A stretch of DNA of 15,659 bases from JAQBFJ01 sp032123435. Lineage in GTDB: Bacteria; Verrucomicrobiota; Kiritimatiellia; UBA8416; JAQBFJ01. Shown here in pieces: positions 7,339 to 14,391 of this stretch. Below the pieces are notes generated by a model. The model saw only the letters and a list, made by a program, of their open reading frames with translations, did not search any database and was not told the DNA's origin. Made by a program: the position numbers and the translations under genes. The stretch lies in the NCBI GenBank assembly GCA_032123435.1, contig JAQBFJ010000193.1:1-15659 (forward strand), given 5' to 3'. Each line of letters begins with the position of its first letter. Position 1 is the first letter of the stretch.

Positions 7339-7385
7339 GTTGCATCAAATCAAGCATTGCGAAGCAATATTGGATTTGATGCAAC
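7339..7385 (+). repeat. 13-bp perfect stem with inner hairpin
   Basis: GTTGCATCAAATC (7339-7351) and GATTTGATGCAAC (7373-7385) are exact inverted copies. Inside, ATTGC-GAA-GCAAT (7356-7368) forms a second stem. The structure could fold on either strand. No T-tract follows, so it is not an evident intrinsic terminator. Confidence 0.6.
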
Positions 7386-7406
7386 CTCGGTCTTTGCTTG
7401 CCCTGC

Positions 7407-7434
7407 GTAGCTCGGAGAAGGATATTCTCCGGGC
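7407..7434 (+). repeat. REP-like hairpin 2, GTAG-headed on the + strand
   Basis: GTAG (7407-7410) is followed directly by an imperfect palindrome: CTCGGAGAA (7411-7419), loop GGATA, TTCTCCGGG (7425-7433). Seven perfect pairs are extended by a T-G wobble and further G-C pairs. A GTAG tetranucleotide next to an imperfect palindrome is the classical layout of bacterial REP elements. Confidence 0.45.
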
Positions 7435-7445
7435 CCTCGAGGCGG
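7426..7445 (+). repeat. 20-base dispersed repeat, copy 1
   Basis: TCTCCGGGCCCTCGAGGCGG is identical to 10670-10689, on the other side of nadC-coaX-manC. GGGCCC and CCTCGAGG make it partly palindromic. It overlaps the right arm of REP-like hairpin 2. Confidence 0.8.
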
Positions 7446-7455
7446 GGACGCCCGT

Positions 7456-7472
7456 CTTCGCAAGGAAGCTAC
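7456..7472 (-). repeat. REP-like hairpin 3, GTAG-headed on the - strand
   Basis: On the - strand GTAG (7472-7469) is followed directly by CTTC-CTTGC-GAAG (7468-7456). The context GGCGTAGC matches REP-like hairpin 1. The four-pair stem is weak by itself. Confidence 0.33.
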
Positions 7473-7600
7473 GCCGAGGCAAGCCGGGTGGTAAGAAAGA
7501 AAGATTTTTATCACTCCGCCTGTGGCGGAAGATTTCTTGAACAGTTTTCCTGATGAGTAAAGAAGATTGAACGTGGATGTAGAACAGGAAATTACCTGAA

Positions 7601-8461
7601 ATGAAGTTACCTGATATATTACATGATGAAACTGTGTTGAACATCATCCGGCTTGCCCTGCAGGAGGACCTGGGGGGAGCAGGGGATGTTACTACTTCCG
7701 CGCTGGTGCCTGAAGATAAAACAGTGAACGCTGTCATTGTCTCGCGGGGCCGCTATGTGTTGTCGGGCGCTGGTATTGCAATGGAAGTGTTCCGACAGAT
7801 TGATCCTGCAATCGCATGCAGAACATGCGTTGAGGACGGTAATGTTATCGAACCTGAGCAGGAAATAATAACAATCAGTGGATGCGCGCGGAGTATTTTG
7901 GCGGCTGAAAGGACAGCTCTTAATTTCTTGCAAAGAATGACCGGGATTGCGAGCCTTACGAGAAGCTTCGTTGATAAAGTGAAACAGTACGGAGTAACAA
8001 TCCTGGACACACGGAAAACCACTCCAGCCTTGCGCGTTTTTGAGAAATATGCCGTGCTTTGCGGTGGCGGAGAAAACCACAGAATGGGGTTGTATGACAG
8101 AATTTTAATTAAGGATAATCATCGTCGGATTTTACATGACGGAATGTGCAATCTCGCTTCAGCCGTGGAAATGGCTGAAAAACGGTTTCCCGGCATTCCT
8201 GTCGAAGTTGAAGTCGAGAATGAGGCGGAGCTTGAAAATGCGCTTGGTTCAAATCCCGATTGGATACTTTTGGACAATATGCCGCCTGAACAAATGAAGC
8301 ATTGTGTCAATTTATGTGCCGGTAGAAGTAAGTTGGAAGCTTCAGGCGGTATTACTTTGGGAAATGTTGAGGAAATAGCACGAACGGGAATTAATGCCAT
8401 ATCGCTTGGATGCCTGACGCATTCGGCGCCAGCGGCCGATTTATCACTGGAAATCCAGTGA
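7601..8461 (+). CDS. nadC: Nicotinate-nucleotide pyrophosphorylase (quinolinate phosphoribosyltransferase)
   Basis: Cytoplasmic enzyme that converts quinolinate and PRPP to nicotinate mononucleotide, CO2 and pyrophosphate, the last step specific to de novo NAD synthesis. At 286 residues it has normal length. It shows QEDLGGAGDVTT (21-32), ERTALNFLQRMTGIA (103-117), the phosphate- and substrate-binding run DTRKTTPALR (136-145) with GGGENHRMGLYD (155-166), LIKDNH (169-174), EVEVEN (202-207) and the barrel end LEASGGI (245-251). ATG 7601 is fitting although the Shine-Dalgarno (AGGA near 7585) is distant. The gene stands between a repeat region and coaX. No nadA or nadB is seen here. Confidence 0.96.
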   Translation: MKLPDILHDETVLNIIRLALQEDLGGAGDVTTSALVPEDKTVNAVIVSRGRYVLSGAGIAMEVFRQIDPAIACRTCVEDGNVIEPEQEIITISGCARSILAAERTALNFLQRMTGIASLTRSFVDKVKQYGVTILDTRKTTPALRVFEKYAVLCGGGENHRMGLYDRILIKDNHRRILHDGMCNLASAVEMAEKRFPGIPVEVEVENEAELENALGSNPDWILLDNMPPEQMKHCVNLCAGRSKLEASGGITLGNVEEIARTGINAISLGCLTHSAPAADLSLEIQ

Positions 8462-8512
8462 AGATGTATTGTTTCCCGGCAAATTGATTGAAAAAAACAA
8501 AGAAGAAATAAC

Positions 8513-9271
8513 GTGAAAAACATTGTTGTAGTTGATGTTGGTAATACAAGCACATGTATTGGACTGGCTTGCGATGGAAGAATTTCGCGACGTTCCCGTA
8601 TGGATACAGGATCCAATAGCCGTGAGAAAATAGCTGGTGCTATTAAACGATTGGTGCAGAAGAAGAATATTCATGGTTCAGCCCTGTGTTCTGTTGTTCC
8701 GCTTGCAATACCAGTATGGAAGGGACAATTGAGAAAGATGCTGGGCGAAAATCCGCTGGTTGTAAGTCATAAACTTAAACTGGGTTTTAAACTGTCTTAC
8801 CCTGAACCTGCATCAATCGGCTGTGACCGTCTGGCAAATGCATGTGCCGCCTTTTATAAATACGGGGCGCCATTGATTGTCATGGATTTTGGGACGGCAT
8901 TGACTTTTGATGTTGTTTCCGCAAAAGGTGAGTACCTTGGCGGCGTGATCTGTCCTGGTCTTCCTTTATTAACGGATTACATGGCTGATAAGACTGACCT
9001 GTTGCCGCGCATACGGGTTGAAGGCCAATATGGAGGGATTGGCCGAAGCACTGTTGAAGCAATGCGAATAGGCGCGCGAATTGGTTATCGCGGTATGGTC
9101 ATGGAAATAATAAAACATTTACAGAAGAACGCGGGCTTGAAAAGAGCCGGACTATATGCCACCGGTGGATATGCGAAATTGGCTGTTGCCGGGTTGAATA
9201 TGCCCATTAAGGTTGATCCGGATCTGACACTATTCGGATTAAGTCGAATATATGACCTGAATGTGCGTTAA
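8513..9271 (+). CDS. coaX: Type III pantothenate kinase
   Basis: Phosphorylates pantothenate in the first step of coenzyme A synthesis; the type III enzyme belongs to the ASKHA fold. It has 252 residues, normal length. Signatures are the N-terminal phosphate loop DVGNTSTCIG (8-17), CSVVP (59-63), GCDRLANA (103-110) with the likely catalytic D105, MDFGTALTFDVV (124-135), GGVICPGL (143-150) and ATGGYA (216-221). GTG 8513 is the start because translation must begin MKNIVVVDVGNT, and an AAAGAAG stretch lies about ten bases upstream. It is 51 bases downstream of nadC, so both are probably one transcript for cofactor synthesis. A birA gene, often next to coaX in other bacteria, is absent here. Confidence 0.95.
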   Translation: MKNIVVVDVGNTSTCIGLACDGRISRRSRMDTGSNSREKIAGAIKRLVQKKNIHGSALCSVVPLAIPVWKGQLRKMLGENPLVVSHKLKLGFKLSYPEPASIGCDRLANACAAFYKYGAPLIVMDFGTALTFDVVSAKGEYLGGVICPGLPLLTDYMADKTDLLPRIRVEGQYGGIGRSTVEAMRIGARIGYRGMVMEIIKHLQKNAGLKRAGLYATGGYAKLAVAGLNMPIKVDPDLTLFGLSRIYDLNVR

Positions 9272-9298
9272 TGGTTAAAGAGGTTGGAGAATAATGTT

Positions 9299-10381
9299 AT
9301 GAAAAATAATTATGCGGTGATAATGGCGGGTGGTAAGGGAGAACGATTCTGGCCGATGAGCACTTCCAGTCATCCCAAACAGGTACTTTCGCTTATTGAC
9401 GGCAAACCTATGCTCTCGCTGGCCGTGGAACGCCTGGAAGGCCTGATTCCCGCGGACCAGGTAATAATCATTACCAGCACGGATCTTGTTGATCCGATCT
9501 GTGAAGCCGTGCCTCAACTGAAAAGAGAAAATGTTATAGGAGAGCCTTTTGGCAGAGATACTGCCGCGGCATGCGCACTGGGATCGGCCGTTGTCAAAGC
9601 GAAAGACAAGAATGCCGTTTTCTGCATATTGACAGCCGATCACATAATGAAAGATATCCCTCTTTTCCAGAAGACTTTGAGCCGGTGCATAGACGTTGCC
9701 GCCTCCAAGGATGAACTCCTTACCATAGGAATAACGCCCACATTTGCCAGCACGGCTTTCGGCTACATTGAAGCCGGGGACGCCATTGGCGACGACGGCG
9801 GAGTAACGGTACGCAAGGCAAGGAAATTTGTTGAGAAGCCCGATGAGCCGACAGCACAGCAGTATATATCAACAGGCAACTATTTCTGGAACTCGGGCAT
9901 GTTTATCTGGTCGGTAAAATCCTTTGAGCAGGCGCTTCGCGCCTATCAGCCGGGCCTCTATGAAATGGCCCAACGCATGACAGGCGAGTACCGCAAGCCG
10001 GGCTTCAGCGCGGCCCTCGAGGAGGAATACGGTAAACTTGAAAAGATTTCGGTAGATTACGCGATCATGGAAAAGGCCGACAATATTTCCATGGCGGTGG
10101 GTTCCTTCGGCTGGTTTGACATTGGCTCATGGAACTCTCTTGCCAAGGTGTTCGAAAGCGGGCCGGACGGAAATATCGTGATAGGGAAGGCCGAGACAAT
10201 TGATTCCTCCGGGAACATAGTCGTCTCCAATGAGCGTCTGACCGCGCTAGTCGGCGTTGATGACATTGTGGTTGTTCAGGCCGAAAACGCGACTCTGGTC
10301 TGCCGTAAGGACAGGGCGGAGCACGTCAAGGCAATGGTTCAGCTTTTAACGAAGAAGGGCTGTTACAAGGACGTTTTGTAG
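9299..10381 (+). CDS. manC: Mannose-1-phosphate guanylyltransferase (GDP-mannose pyrophosphorylase)
   Basis: Makes GDP-mannose from mannose-1-phosphate and GTP, feeding O-antigen, capsule and other mannose- or fucose-containing glycans. At 360 residues it is the single-domain form, without the C-terminal phosphomannose isomerase domain of longer ManC/AlgA proteins. Signatures are AGGKGERFWPMS (10-21) with the GTP-binding loop and HPKQ (25-28), GEPFGRDTAAA (81-91), LTADH (111-115), FVEKPD (177-182), YFWNSGMFIW (195-204) and VDYAIMEKA (252-260). ATG 9299 is chosen because GGAGA lies eight bases upstream; in-frame TTG 9284 would add five residues. The second half is visibly GC-richer than coaX: 9961-10020 has 39 of 60 G+C, against 24 of 60 at 9061-9120. 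It may serve the polymer exported by Wzm/Wzt, an inference from proximity. Confidence 0.94.
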   Translation: MKNNYAVIMAGGKGERFWPMSTSSHPKQVLSLIDGKPMLSLAVERLEGLIPADQVIIITSTDLVDPICEAVPQLKRENVIGEPFGRDTAAACALGSAVVKAKDKNAVFCILTADHIMKDIPLFQKTLSRCIDVAASKDELLTIGITPTFASTAFGYIEAGDAIGDDGGVTVRKARKFVEKPDEPTAQQYISTGNYFWNSGMFIWSVKSFEQALRAYQPGLYEMAQRMTGEYRKPGFSAALEEEYGKLEKISVDYAIMEKADNISMAVGSFGWFDIGSWNSLAKVFESGPDGNIVIGKAETIDSSGNIVVSNERLTALVGVDDIVVVQAENATLVCRKDRAEHVKAMVQLLTKKGCYKDVL

Positions 10382-10394
10382 GAAAGGGAGAGGG

Positions 10395-10657
10395 AGTTTT
10401 GACAGGATAACAGGATAAACAAGATTTAAGATTAAGATGGTTCAAGAAATCTGGATAAAACATTAGTTTTCTTCCACATTTCCTGAACAGTGCTTCTGAT
10501 AGGAGAAGATTGTTATCTCAATAAGCAGATACTGAAAGTTTGCATTTAGTGAATCAGAAGCGGTTGTTAAATATCAATAGAGTTATCAGTCTATTGATAT
10601 TTAACGGATCCAATCCCTTGTTCTATCCCTGTAAATCCTGTTATCCTGTCTAAAACT
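10395..10657. mobile_element. MITE-like element with inverted ends
   Basis: This non-coding block fills most of the gap between manC and ruvX. Its ends are inverted copies: GACAGGATAACAGGAT (10401-10416) is the exact reverse complement of 10635-10650. The match extends outward through AGTTTT (10395-10400) and AAAACT (10652-10657) with one extra base on the right. It encodes no protein and carries a central 15-bp palindrome, as small non-autonomous elements often do. Direct target duplications are not obvious. Similar ACAGGAT strings are, from general knowledge, frequent intergenic repeats in several phyla, so dispersal as a repeat family is likely; transposition is inferred. Confidence 0.5.
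10566..10605. repeat. 15-bp perfect palindrome with 10-base loop
   Basis: GTTAAATATCAATAG (10566-10580) and CTATTGATATTTAAC (10591-10605) are exact inverted copies around AGTTATCAGT. The stem is AT-rich and no T-tract follows, so a terminator is unlikely. It lies inside the MITE-like element and may be part of its structure. Confidence 0.7.
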
Positions 10658-10669
10658 TTTCTTTGCTCG

Positions 10670-10689
10670 TCTCCGGGCCCTCGAGGCGG
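10670..10689 (+). repeat. 20-base dispersed repeat, copy 2
   Basis: Identical to 7426-7445. It lies between the MITE-like element and the ruvX start, so the two copies flank nadC, coaX and manC in direct orientation. Confidence 0.8.
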
Positions 10690-10716
10690 AGCGTATCCGG
10701 GATTGGAATAAACATT

Positions 10717-11154
10717 ATGCGTGTGATGGGAATAGATTACGGAGAACAAAGGATGGGCATAGCGCTCAGTGATCCGACTGGGTACATAGCAATGCCGTTA
10801 CGCGTAATAGATGTTAATGGTGACAAAGATCGCGTATTGCGGGAAATAGTATCCTTATGCAAAGAAAATGATGTCGAGAAAATCATCATAGGTATGCCTG
10901 TCAATATGAATGGTTCCAAGGGAATGATGGTGACAAAAGTGGAGGAATTTGTCGAACTGTTAAAGCCTCTGGTCGGAGTGCCAGTTGGAGTATGGGATGA
11001 AAGATTAAGCACGCAGGCGGCTGAACGTGTCCTGCTTGACGCGGACATGAGTCGTAAAAGAAGAAAACAGGTCCGTGATAAACTCGCGGCACAGTTGATT
11101 TTGCAGGGGTATCTTGATGCGCAAAATGAAGAGTATGAACCGATTCAGGATTGA
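10717..11154 (+). CDS. ruvX: Holliday-junction resolvase-like / pre-16S rRNA nuclease RuvX (YqgF)
   Basis: YqgF-family nuclease with an RNase H-like fold, needed for 5' maturation of 16S rRNA in E. coli; older annotation calls it a putative Holliday junction resolvase. From ATG 10717 it has 145 residues, close to family length. Visible signatures are GIDYGEQRMGIALSD (5-19) with acidic D7, IIIGMPVNMNGSKG (56-69), WDERLST (93-99) with E95, and RDKLAAQLILQGYLD (120-134) with D121, which together make the usual metal-binding set. The open frame runs back to 10663, but the extra residues fall in repeat DNA and do not resemble the family. The 3' end overlaps truA. A second in-frame ATG at 10726 is possible. 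Confidence 0.93.
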   Translation: MRVMGIDYGEQRMGIALSDPTGYIAMPLRVIDVNGDKDRVLREIVSLCKENDVEKIIIGMPVNMNGSKGMMVTKVEEFVELLKPLVGVPVGVWDERLSTQAAERVLLDADMSRKRRKQVRDKLAAQLILQGYLDAQNEEYEPIQD

Positions 11155-11875
11155 TGTTTCTTATGACGGAACTGCTTATGCCGGATGGCAGGTGCAGCCG
11201 AACGTGACTACTGTCCAGCATTTACTGGAAAAAGCCATAAAAAAGATTACTTCTGAGAAAACAAAGGTGCATGGCAGTGGCCGTACTGATCAGGGGGTAC
11301 ATGCCAGAAAACAAGTTGCGCATTTCGATTTAAAAAAGGCAATCTTTTCTATTTCATCTTTTAAAAATGGATTAAACGCGGTTCTGCCGGCGGATATAAG
11401 GATTCTTAAGGTGATGAATGTTGCATCTGATTTTCACGCAAGACGCAGTGTTTCAGCTAAAGAGTACAGGTATTTTATATGGAATTCCGATGTGATGCCT
11501 CCATTTCTCCGTAATTATCGTGTGCGTGTAAGGAAGAAGCTGGATGTAGAAGCAATGCGAATAGCGGCCGGATTGATTGCTGGTCGGCATGATTTTACGG
11601 CCTTTTCGGCAAATCCGGGCCGTGAAGTTGAAAATCCGGTCCGCGCTCTTTATGATCTCAGGGTAATAAAACGTGGCAAAGAAATTATCATAATTGCAAA
11701 GGCGGAAGGGTTTTTATACAAAATGGTGCGTAGCATTGTCGGATTCTTGATCAGGGTAGGGGATGGATCCGTTCCTCCGGCAGTGGCCAAATCTCTCCTG
11801 TCTTCAGGAAAACGCACCGCACATGTACCAACCGCTCGTCCACAAGGTCTTTTTCTATGGAATGTATGGTACTAA
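11117..11875 (+). CDS. truA: tRNA pseudouridine synthase A
   Basis: Converts uridine to pseudouridine at tRNA positions 38-40 in the anticodon arm. From ATG 11117 it has 253-1=252 residues. Signatures are the N-terminal VSYDGTAYAGWQVQP (14-28), the catalytic motif GSGRTDQGVHA (53-63) with nucleophile D58, SAKEYRY in the centre and the conserved HDFTAFS (about 157-163) with a later LYKMVRSIVGFL. ATG 11117 is preferred for the AGGGG eight bases upstream. ATG 11126 and ATG 11135 (MNRFRIDV) are equally in frame and 11135 fits the shortest family members. The start lies inside ruvX in another frame (38 bases of overlap), so the two are probably translationally coupled. Confidence 0.94.
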   Translation: MRKMKSMNRFRIDVSYDGTAYAGWQVQPNVTTVQHLLEKAIKKITSEKTKVHGSGRTDQGVHARKQVAHFDLKKAIFSISSFKNGLNAVLPADIRILKVMNVASDFHARRSVSAKEYRYFIWNSDVMPPFLRNYRVRVRKKLDVEAMRIAAGLIAGRHDFTAFSANPGREVENPVRALYDLRVIKRGKEIIIIAKAEGFLYKMVRSIVGFLIRVGDGSVPPAVAKSLLSSGKRTAHVPTARPQGLFLWNVWY

Positions 11876-11894
11876 TCTGCCATAATCACCATTC

Positions 11895-12593
11895 ATGAAA
11901 ATTCAGATACTACCTTCACTATTGGCAGCAGATTTCGGCAACCTGGAAGCAGGGGCACGCAAAGCTGAGGAATCAGGTGCTGATGCTCTGCATATTGATA
12001 TCATGGACGGACATTTTGTGCCCAATCTCAGTATGGGCCCTGATGTTGTTAAAATGGCAAGGCGATGCGTTAACATCCCGCTCAGTGTGCATCTTATGAT
12101 GTCGCATCCTGACCAGTATATTACTGTTTTTATAAATGCAGGTGCTGACTCGTTGTTTATTCATATCGAAGCAGAATGTAATGTTCCTGAAACACTGGAT
12201 CGTATTCGCGATCTTGGAGTCAGACCGGGGATAACCCTTAATCCCGAAACAAGTGGTGAAATGATCAAACCGGTACTTAAACAGGTGGATGAAGTGCTGT
12301 GCATGACTGTGCATCCGGGCTATGGCGGACAGGGCTTTATGTCGGAAGAATTGAATAAGATCAAAATGATTCGTGATTATGCTCATGCCTGTGGGAAAAA
12401 AGATTTGGACATTATGGTAGATGGTGGAATAGACAGAAACACTATTATTAAATGTGCCGCTCATGGGGCCAACTCTTTTGTGGCGGGGACCTCGCTCTAT
12501 AACGCAGCAGACATGAAAGCTGAGATTTCATTCATGCGGCAGAAAGCTTATGAATCATGCCCTCTCTTTCCCGGATCCGAAACTTCTGTATAA
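11895..12593 (+). CDS. rpe: Ribulose-phosphate 3-epimerase
   Basis: Interconverts ribulose-5-phosphate and xylulose-5-phosphate in the pentose phosphate pathway. It is a 232-residue TIM barrel, slightly longer than usual by a short tail. ILPSLLAADF (5-14) opens the barrel. Metal and catalytic residues are present: H33 and D35 in LHIDIMDGHFVPN (32-44), H66 in SVHLM (64-68) and D176 in VDGGI (175-179). MTVHPGYGGQGF (137-148) is the family signature, with a phosphate loop at VAGTSLY (196-202). It starts 19 bases after truA without a clear Shine-Dalgarno. Its last 37 bases overlap the lepA start; the C-terminal residues LFPGSETSV lie in that overlap and are not conserved in the family as far as I can recall. 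Confidence 0.95.
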   Translation: MKIQILPSLLAADFGNLEAGARKAEESGADALHIDIMDGHFVPNLSMGPDVVKMARRCVNIPLSVHLMMSHPDQYITVFINAGADSLFIHIEAECNVPETLDRIRDLGVRPGITLNPETSGEMIKPVLKQVDEVLCMTVHPGYGGQGFMSEELNKIKMIRDYAHACGKKDLDIMVDGGIDRNTIIKCAAHGANSFVAGTSLYNAADMKAEISFMRQKAYESCPLFPGSETSV

Positions 12594-14359
12594 TCGCACA
12601 TATTGACCATGGCAAATCAACACTTGCTGATCGTATGCTGCAGTTAACGCATACGATTGATGAGCGGCGGTTCAGGAACCAGATGCTTGATGACATGGAT
12701 ATCGAAAGAGAACGTGGAATAACGATAAAATCACATCCTGTGACGATGGCGTATACAGCCAAAGATGGCCAGCAATACGAACTTAATCTGATTGATACTC
12801 CAGGCCACGTTGATTTCTCTTATGAGGTGTCTCGCAGTATGGCGGCTTGCGAAGGTGCGCTGTTGATAGTGGACGCTGCTCAGGGCGTAGAAGCCCAAAC
12901 AGTGGCCAATACACACCTTGCATTACAGCATGGGCTTGAAATTATACCTGTTATTAATAAGATAGACCTTCCCAATGCCGACCCTAAAGGAACGGCACAC
13001 CAGATCGAGGAAATTCTGGCAATAAGCATGGAGGACAACCTTTTAGTAAGCGCCAAGACAGGGGAGGGGGTTGAAGCCATTCTGGAGGCGATTATCCGCA
13101 AGATTCCTCCGCCCGCCGTCAAGAATCCGCAGAACGCAACGCGCGCGCTTGTGTTTGATTCCGTTTATGACGCATATCGCGGCGTTGTGGTATATGTGCG
13201 TGTTATTGAGGGGGAACTTACTGCTGGTGATAAAATAAAGATGTTGCGTTCAGCCGCTGAAACAGAGTTGAAGGAAGTTGGTATCTTCATTCCTGGATCT
13301 CAAGCAGTAACAAAACTGTATGCGGGTGAAGTGGGGTATATTGTCGGAACAATAAGGAAACCTGCGGATGTGTGGGTAGGTGATACGATTACTCTCCTCA
13401 AGAATCCAGCCGTCGAACCTCTTCCCGGTTTTAACGCTGTTCATCCCATGGTGTTTTGTGGTCTGTACCCTGTGACAACCTCTGACTATGACAAGTTCCG
13501 GCAAGGCATAGAGAAACTCAGCTTGAATGACGCGGCTTTTACGTTTCATCACGAGACATCCGTGGCATTGGGATTCGGATTCAGATGCGGGTTCCTGGGA
13601 TTGCTTCACATGGAGATTGTTCAGGAACGGTTACGCCGGGAATTTGATATTGATATAATAAGTACTCATCCGGGAGTTATATTCAAAGTGCATCTCAAGG
13701 ACGGGGGCATAATGGATGTTGACAATCCTGTTCACATGCCTGATCCAATGGGAATTGATCACATCGAAGAACCGATAATACGGGCTTTTATTATTTGTCA
13801 AAACGAAATCATTGGCGATATTTTAAGACTGCTCATGGACAAAAGAGGATCTGTTATTAAAACCGAATCTTTGGATACCAAGCGTGTTATGCTGACATGC
13901 ATGCTGCCGTTGACGGAAATACTTGTTGATTTCTATGACACGCTCAAGAGTATAAGTCATGGATACGCCTCAATGGACTATGAATATTCGGGATATCAGG
14001 CCAGTGACATGGTGAAACTGGATGTTCTCCTTAATAGCGAGATCGTGGACGCTTTTTCCAGTATGGTCCATCGTTCCAAGGCTGCCGCGCGTGGAAGACA
14101 GATATGCAAGATATTGAAGGAGGCAATACCTCCTCACATGTTTTCGCTTCCCGTTCAAGCCGCGATAGGTAAAACCGTAGTGGCGCGGGAAACAATCAAG
14201 GCCTACAGAAAAGATGTTACCGCAAAACTGTATGGCGGCGATGTGACCAGGAAACGAAAGCTTCAGGAGAAACAAAAGGCTGGCAAAGCGCGAATGAAGC
14301 AATTTGGCAAAGTGAATGTTCCTCAAAAAGCATTCATTTCTGTGTTGAGAAGCACTTAA
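12557..14359 (+). CDS. lepA: Elongation factor 4 (LepA GTPase)
   Basis: Ribosome-associated translational GTPase, described as a back-translocase or as a factor for ribosome assembly and stress tolerance. At 600 residues it has exactly the usual length. G motifs are complete: G1 AHIDHGKST (14-22), G2 around RERGITIK (51-58), G3 DTPGHVDF (80-87), G4 NKID (134-137) and G5 SAKTG (165-169). EF-G-like domains follow, and the LepA-specific C-terminal domain ends in VARETIKAYRKDVTAKLYGG and RKRKLQEKQKAGKARMK, which marks LepA and separates it from EF-G and TypA. ATG 12557 gives the expected N-terminus PSLSRIRNFCIIAHIDHG. The start lies within rpe (37-base overlap), and lepB follows after 32 bases. 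Confidence 0.97.
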   Translation: MPSLSRIRNFCIIAHIDHGKSTLADRMLQLTHTIDERRFRNQMLDDMDIERERGITIKSHPVTMAYTAKDGQQYELNLIDTPGHVDFSYEVSRSMAACEGALLIVDAAQGVEAQTVANTHLALQHGLEIIPVINKIDLPNADPKGTAHQIEEILAISMEDNLLVSAKTGEGVEAILEAIIRKIPPPAVKNPQNATRALVFDSVYDAYRGVVVYVRVIEGELTAGDKIKMLRSAAETELKEVGIFIPGSQAVTKLYAGEVGYIVGTIRKPADVWVGDTITLLKNPAVEPLPGFNAVHPMVFCGLYPVTTSDYDKFRQGIEKLSLNDAAFTFHHETSVALGFGFRCGFLGLLHMEIVQERLRREFDIDIISTHPGVIFKVHLKDGGIMDVDNPVHMPDPMGIDHIEEPIIRAFIICQNEIIGDILRLLMDKRGSVIKTESLDTKRVMLTCMLPLTEILVDFYDTLKSISHGYASMDYEYSGYQASDMVKLDVLLNSEIVDAFSSMVHRSKAAARGRQICKILKEAIPPHMFSLPVQAAIGKTVVARETIKAYRKDVTAKLYGGDVTRKRKLQEKQKAGKARMKQFGKVNVPQKAFISVLRST

Positions 14360-14391
14360 TCTGCGATGAGGGTGGGGGGCGTACGTATTAT

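Larger units (their letters stand above)
7130..7600 (+). repeat. Repeat- and hairpin-rich intergenic region
   Basis: These 471 bases between wzt and nadC contain no convincing gene. They hold a CACGGAG tandem repeat (7151-7180), three hairpins next to a GTAG tetranucleotide, a long stem (7339-7385), and a GC-rich stretch with a 20-base identity to 10670-10689. A TCCGCC-TGT-GGCGGA mini-hairpin (7515-7529) lies just upstream of nadC. GATTTCTTGAA (7531-7541) recurs inverted at 10441-10451. An open frame over 7241-7540 gives a protein without recognisable character and follows the repeats, so it is not called. Confidence 0.7.

Noticed and set aside
7241..7540. Open frame of 99 codons in the wzt-nadC gap
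   Set aside because: It runs through hairpins and dispersed repeats, its product has no recognisable domain, and no clear ribosome binding site precedes it. Repeat DNA reading open by chance is the simpler explanation.
7130..7600. CRISPR array
   Set aside because: Repeats are short, irregular and differ in orientation; there are no regularly spaced identical repeats and no cas genes nearby.
10566..10605. Intrinsic terminator after manC
   Set aside because: The stem is AT-rich with no T-tract after it, and it lies about 185 bases beyond the manC stop inside a repeat element.
11973..12464. Long open frame on the - strand inside rpe, and similar ones inside nadC, rnr and lepA
   Set aside because: The + strand genes are complete with all catalytic motifs; the opposite frames give low-complexity His/Ser/Cys-rich products without domains.
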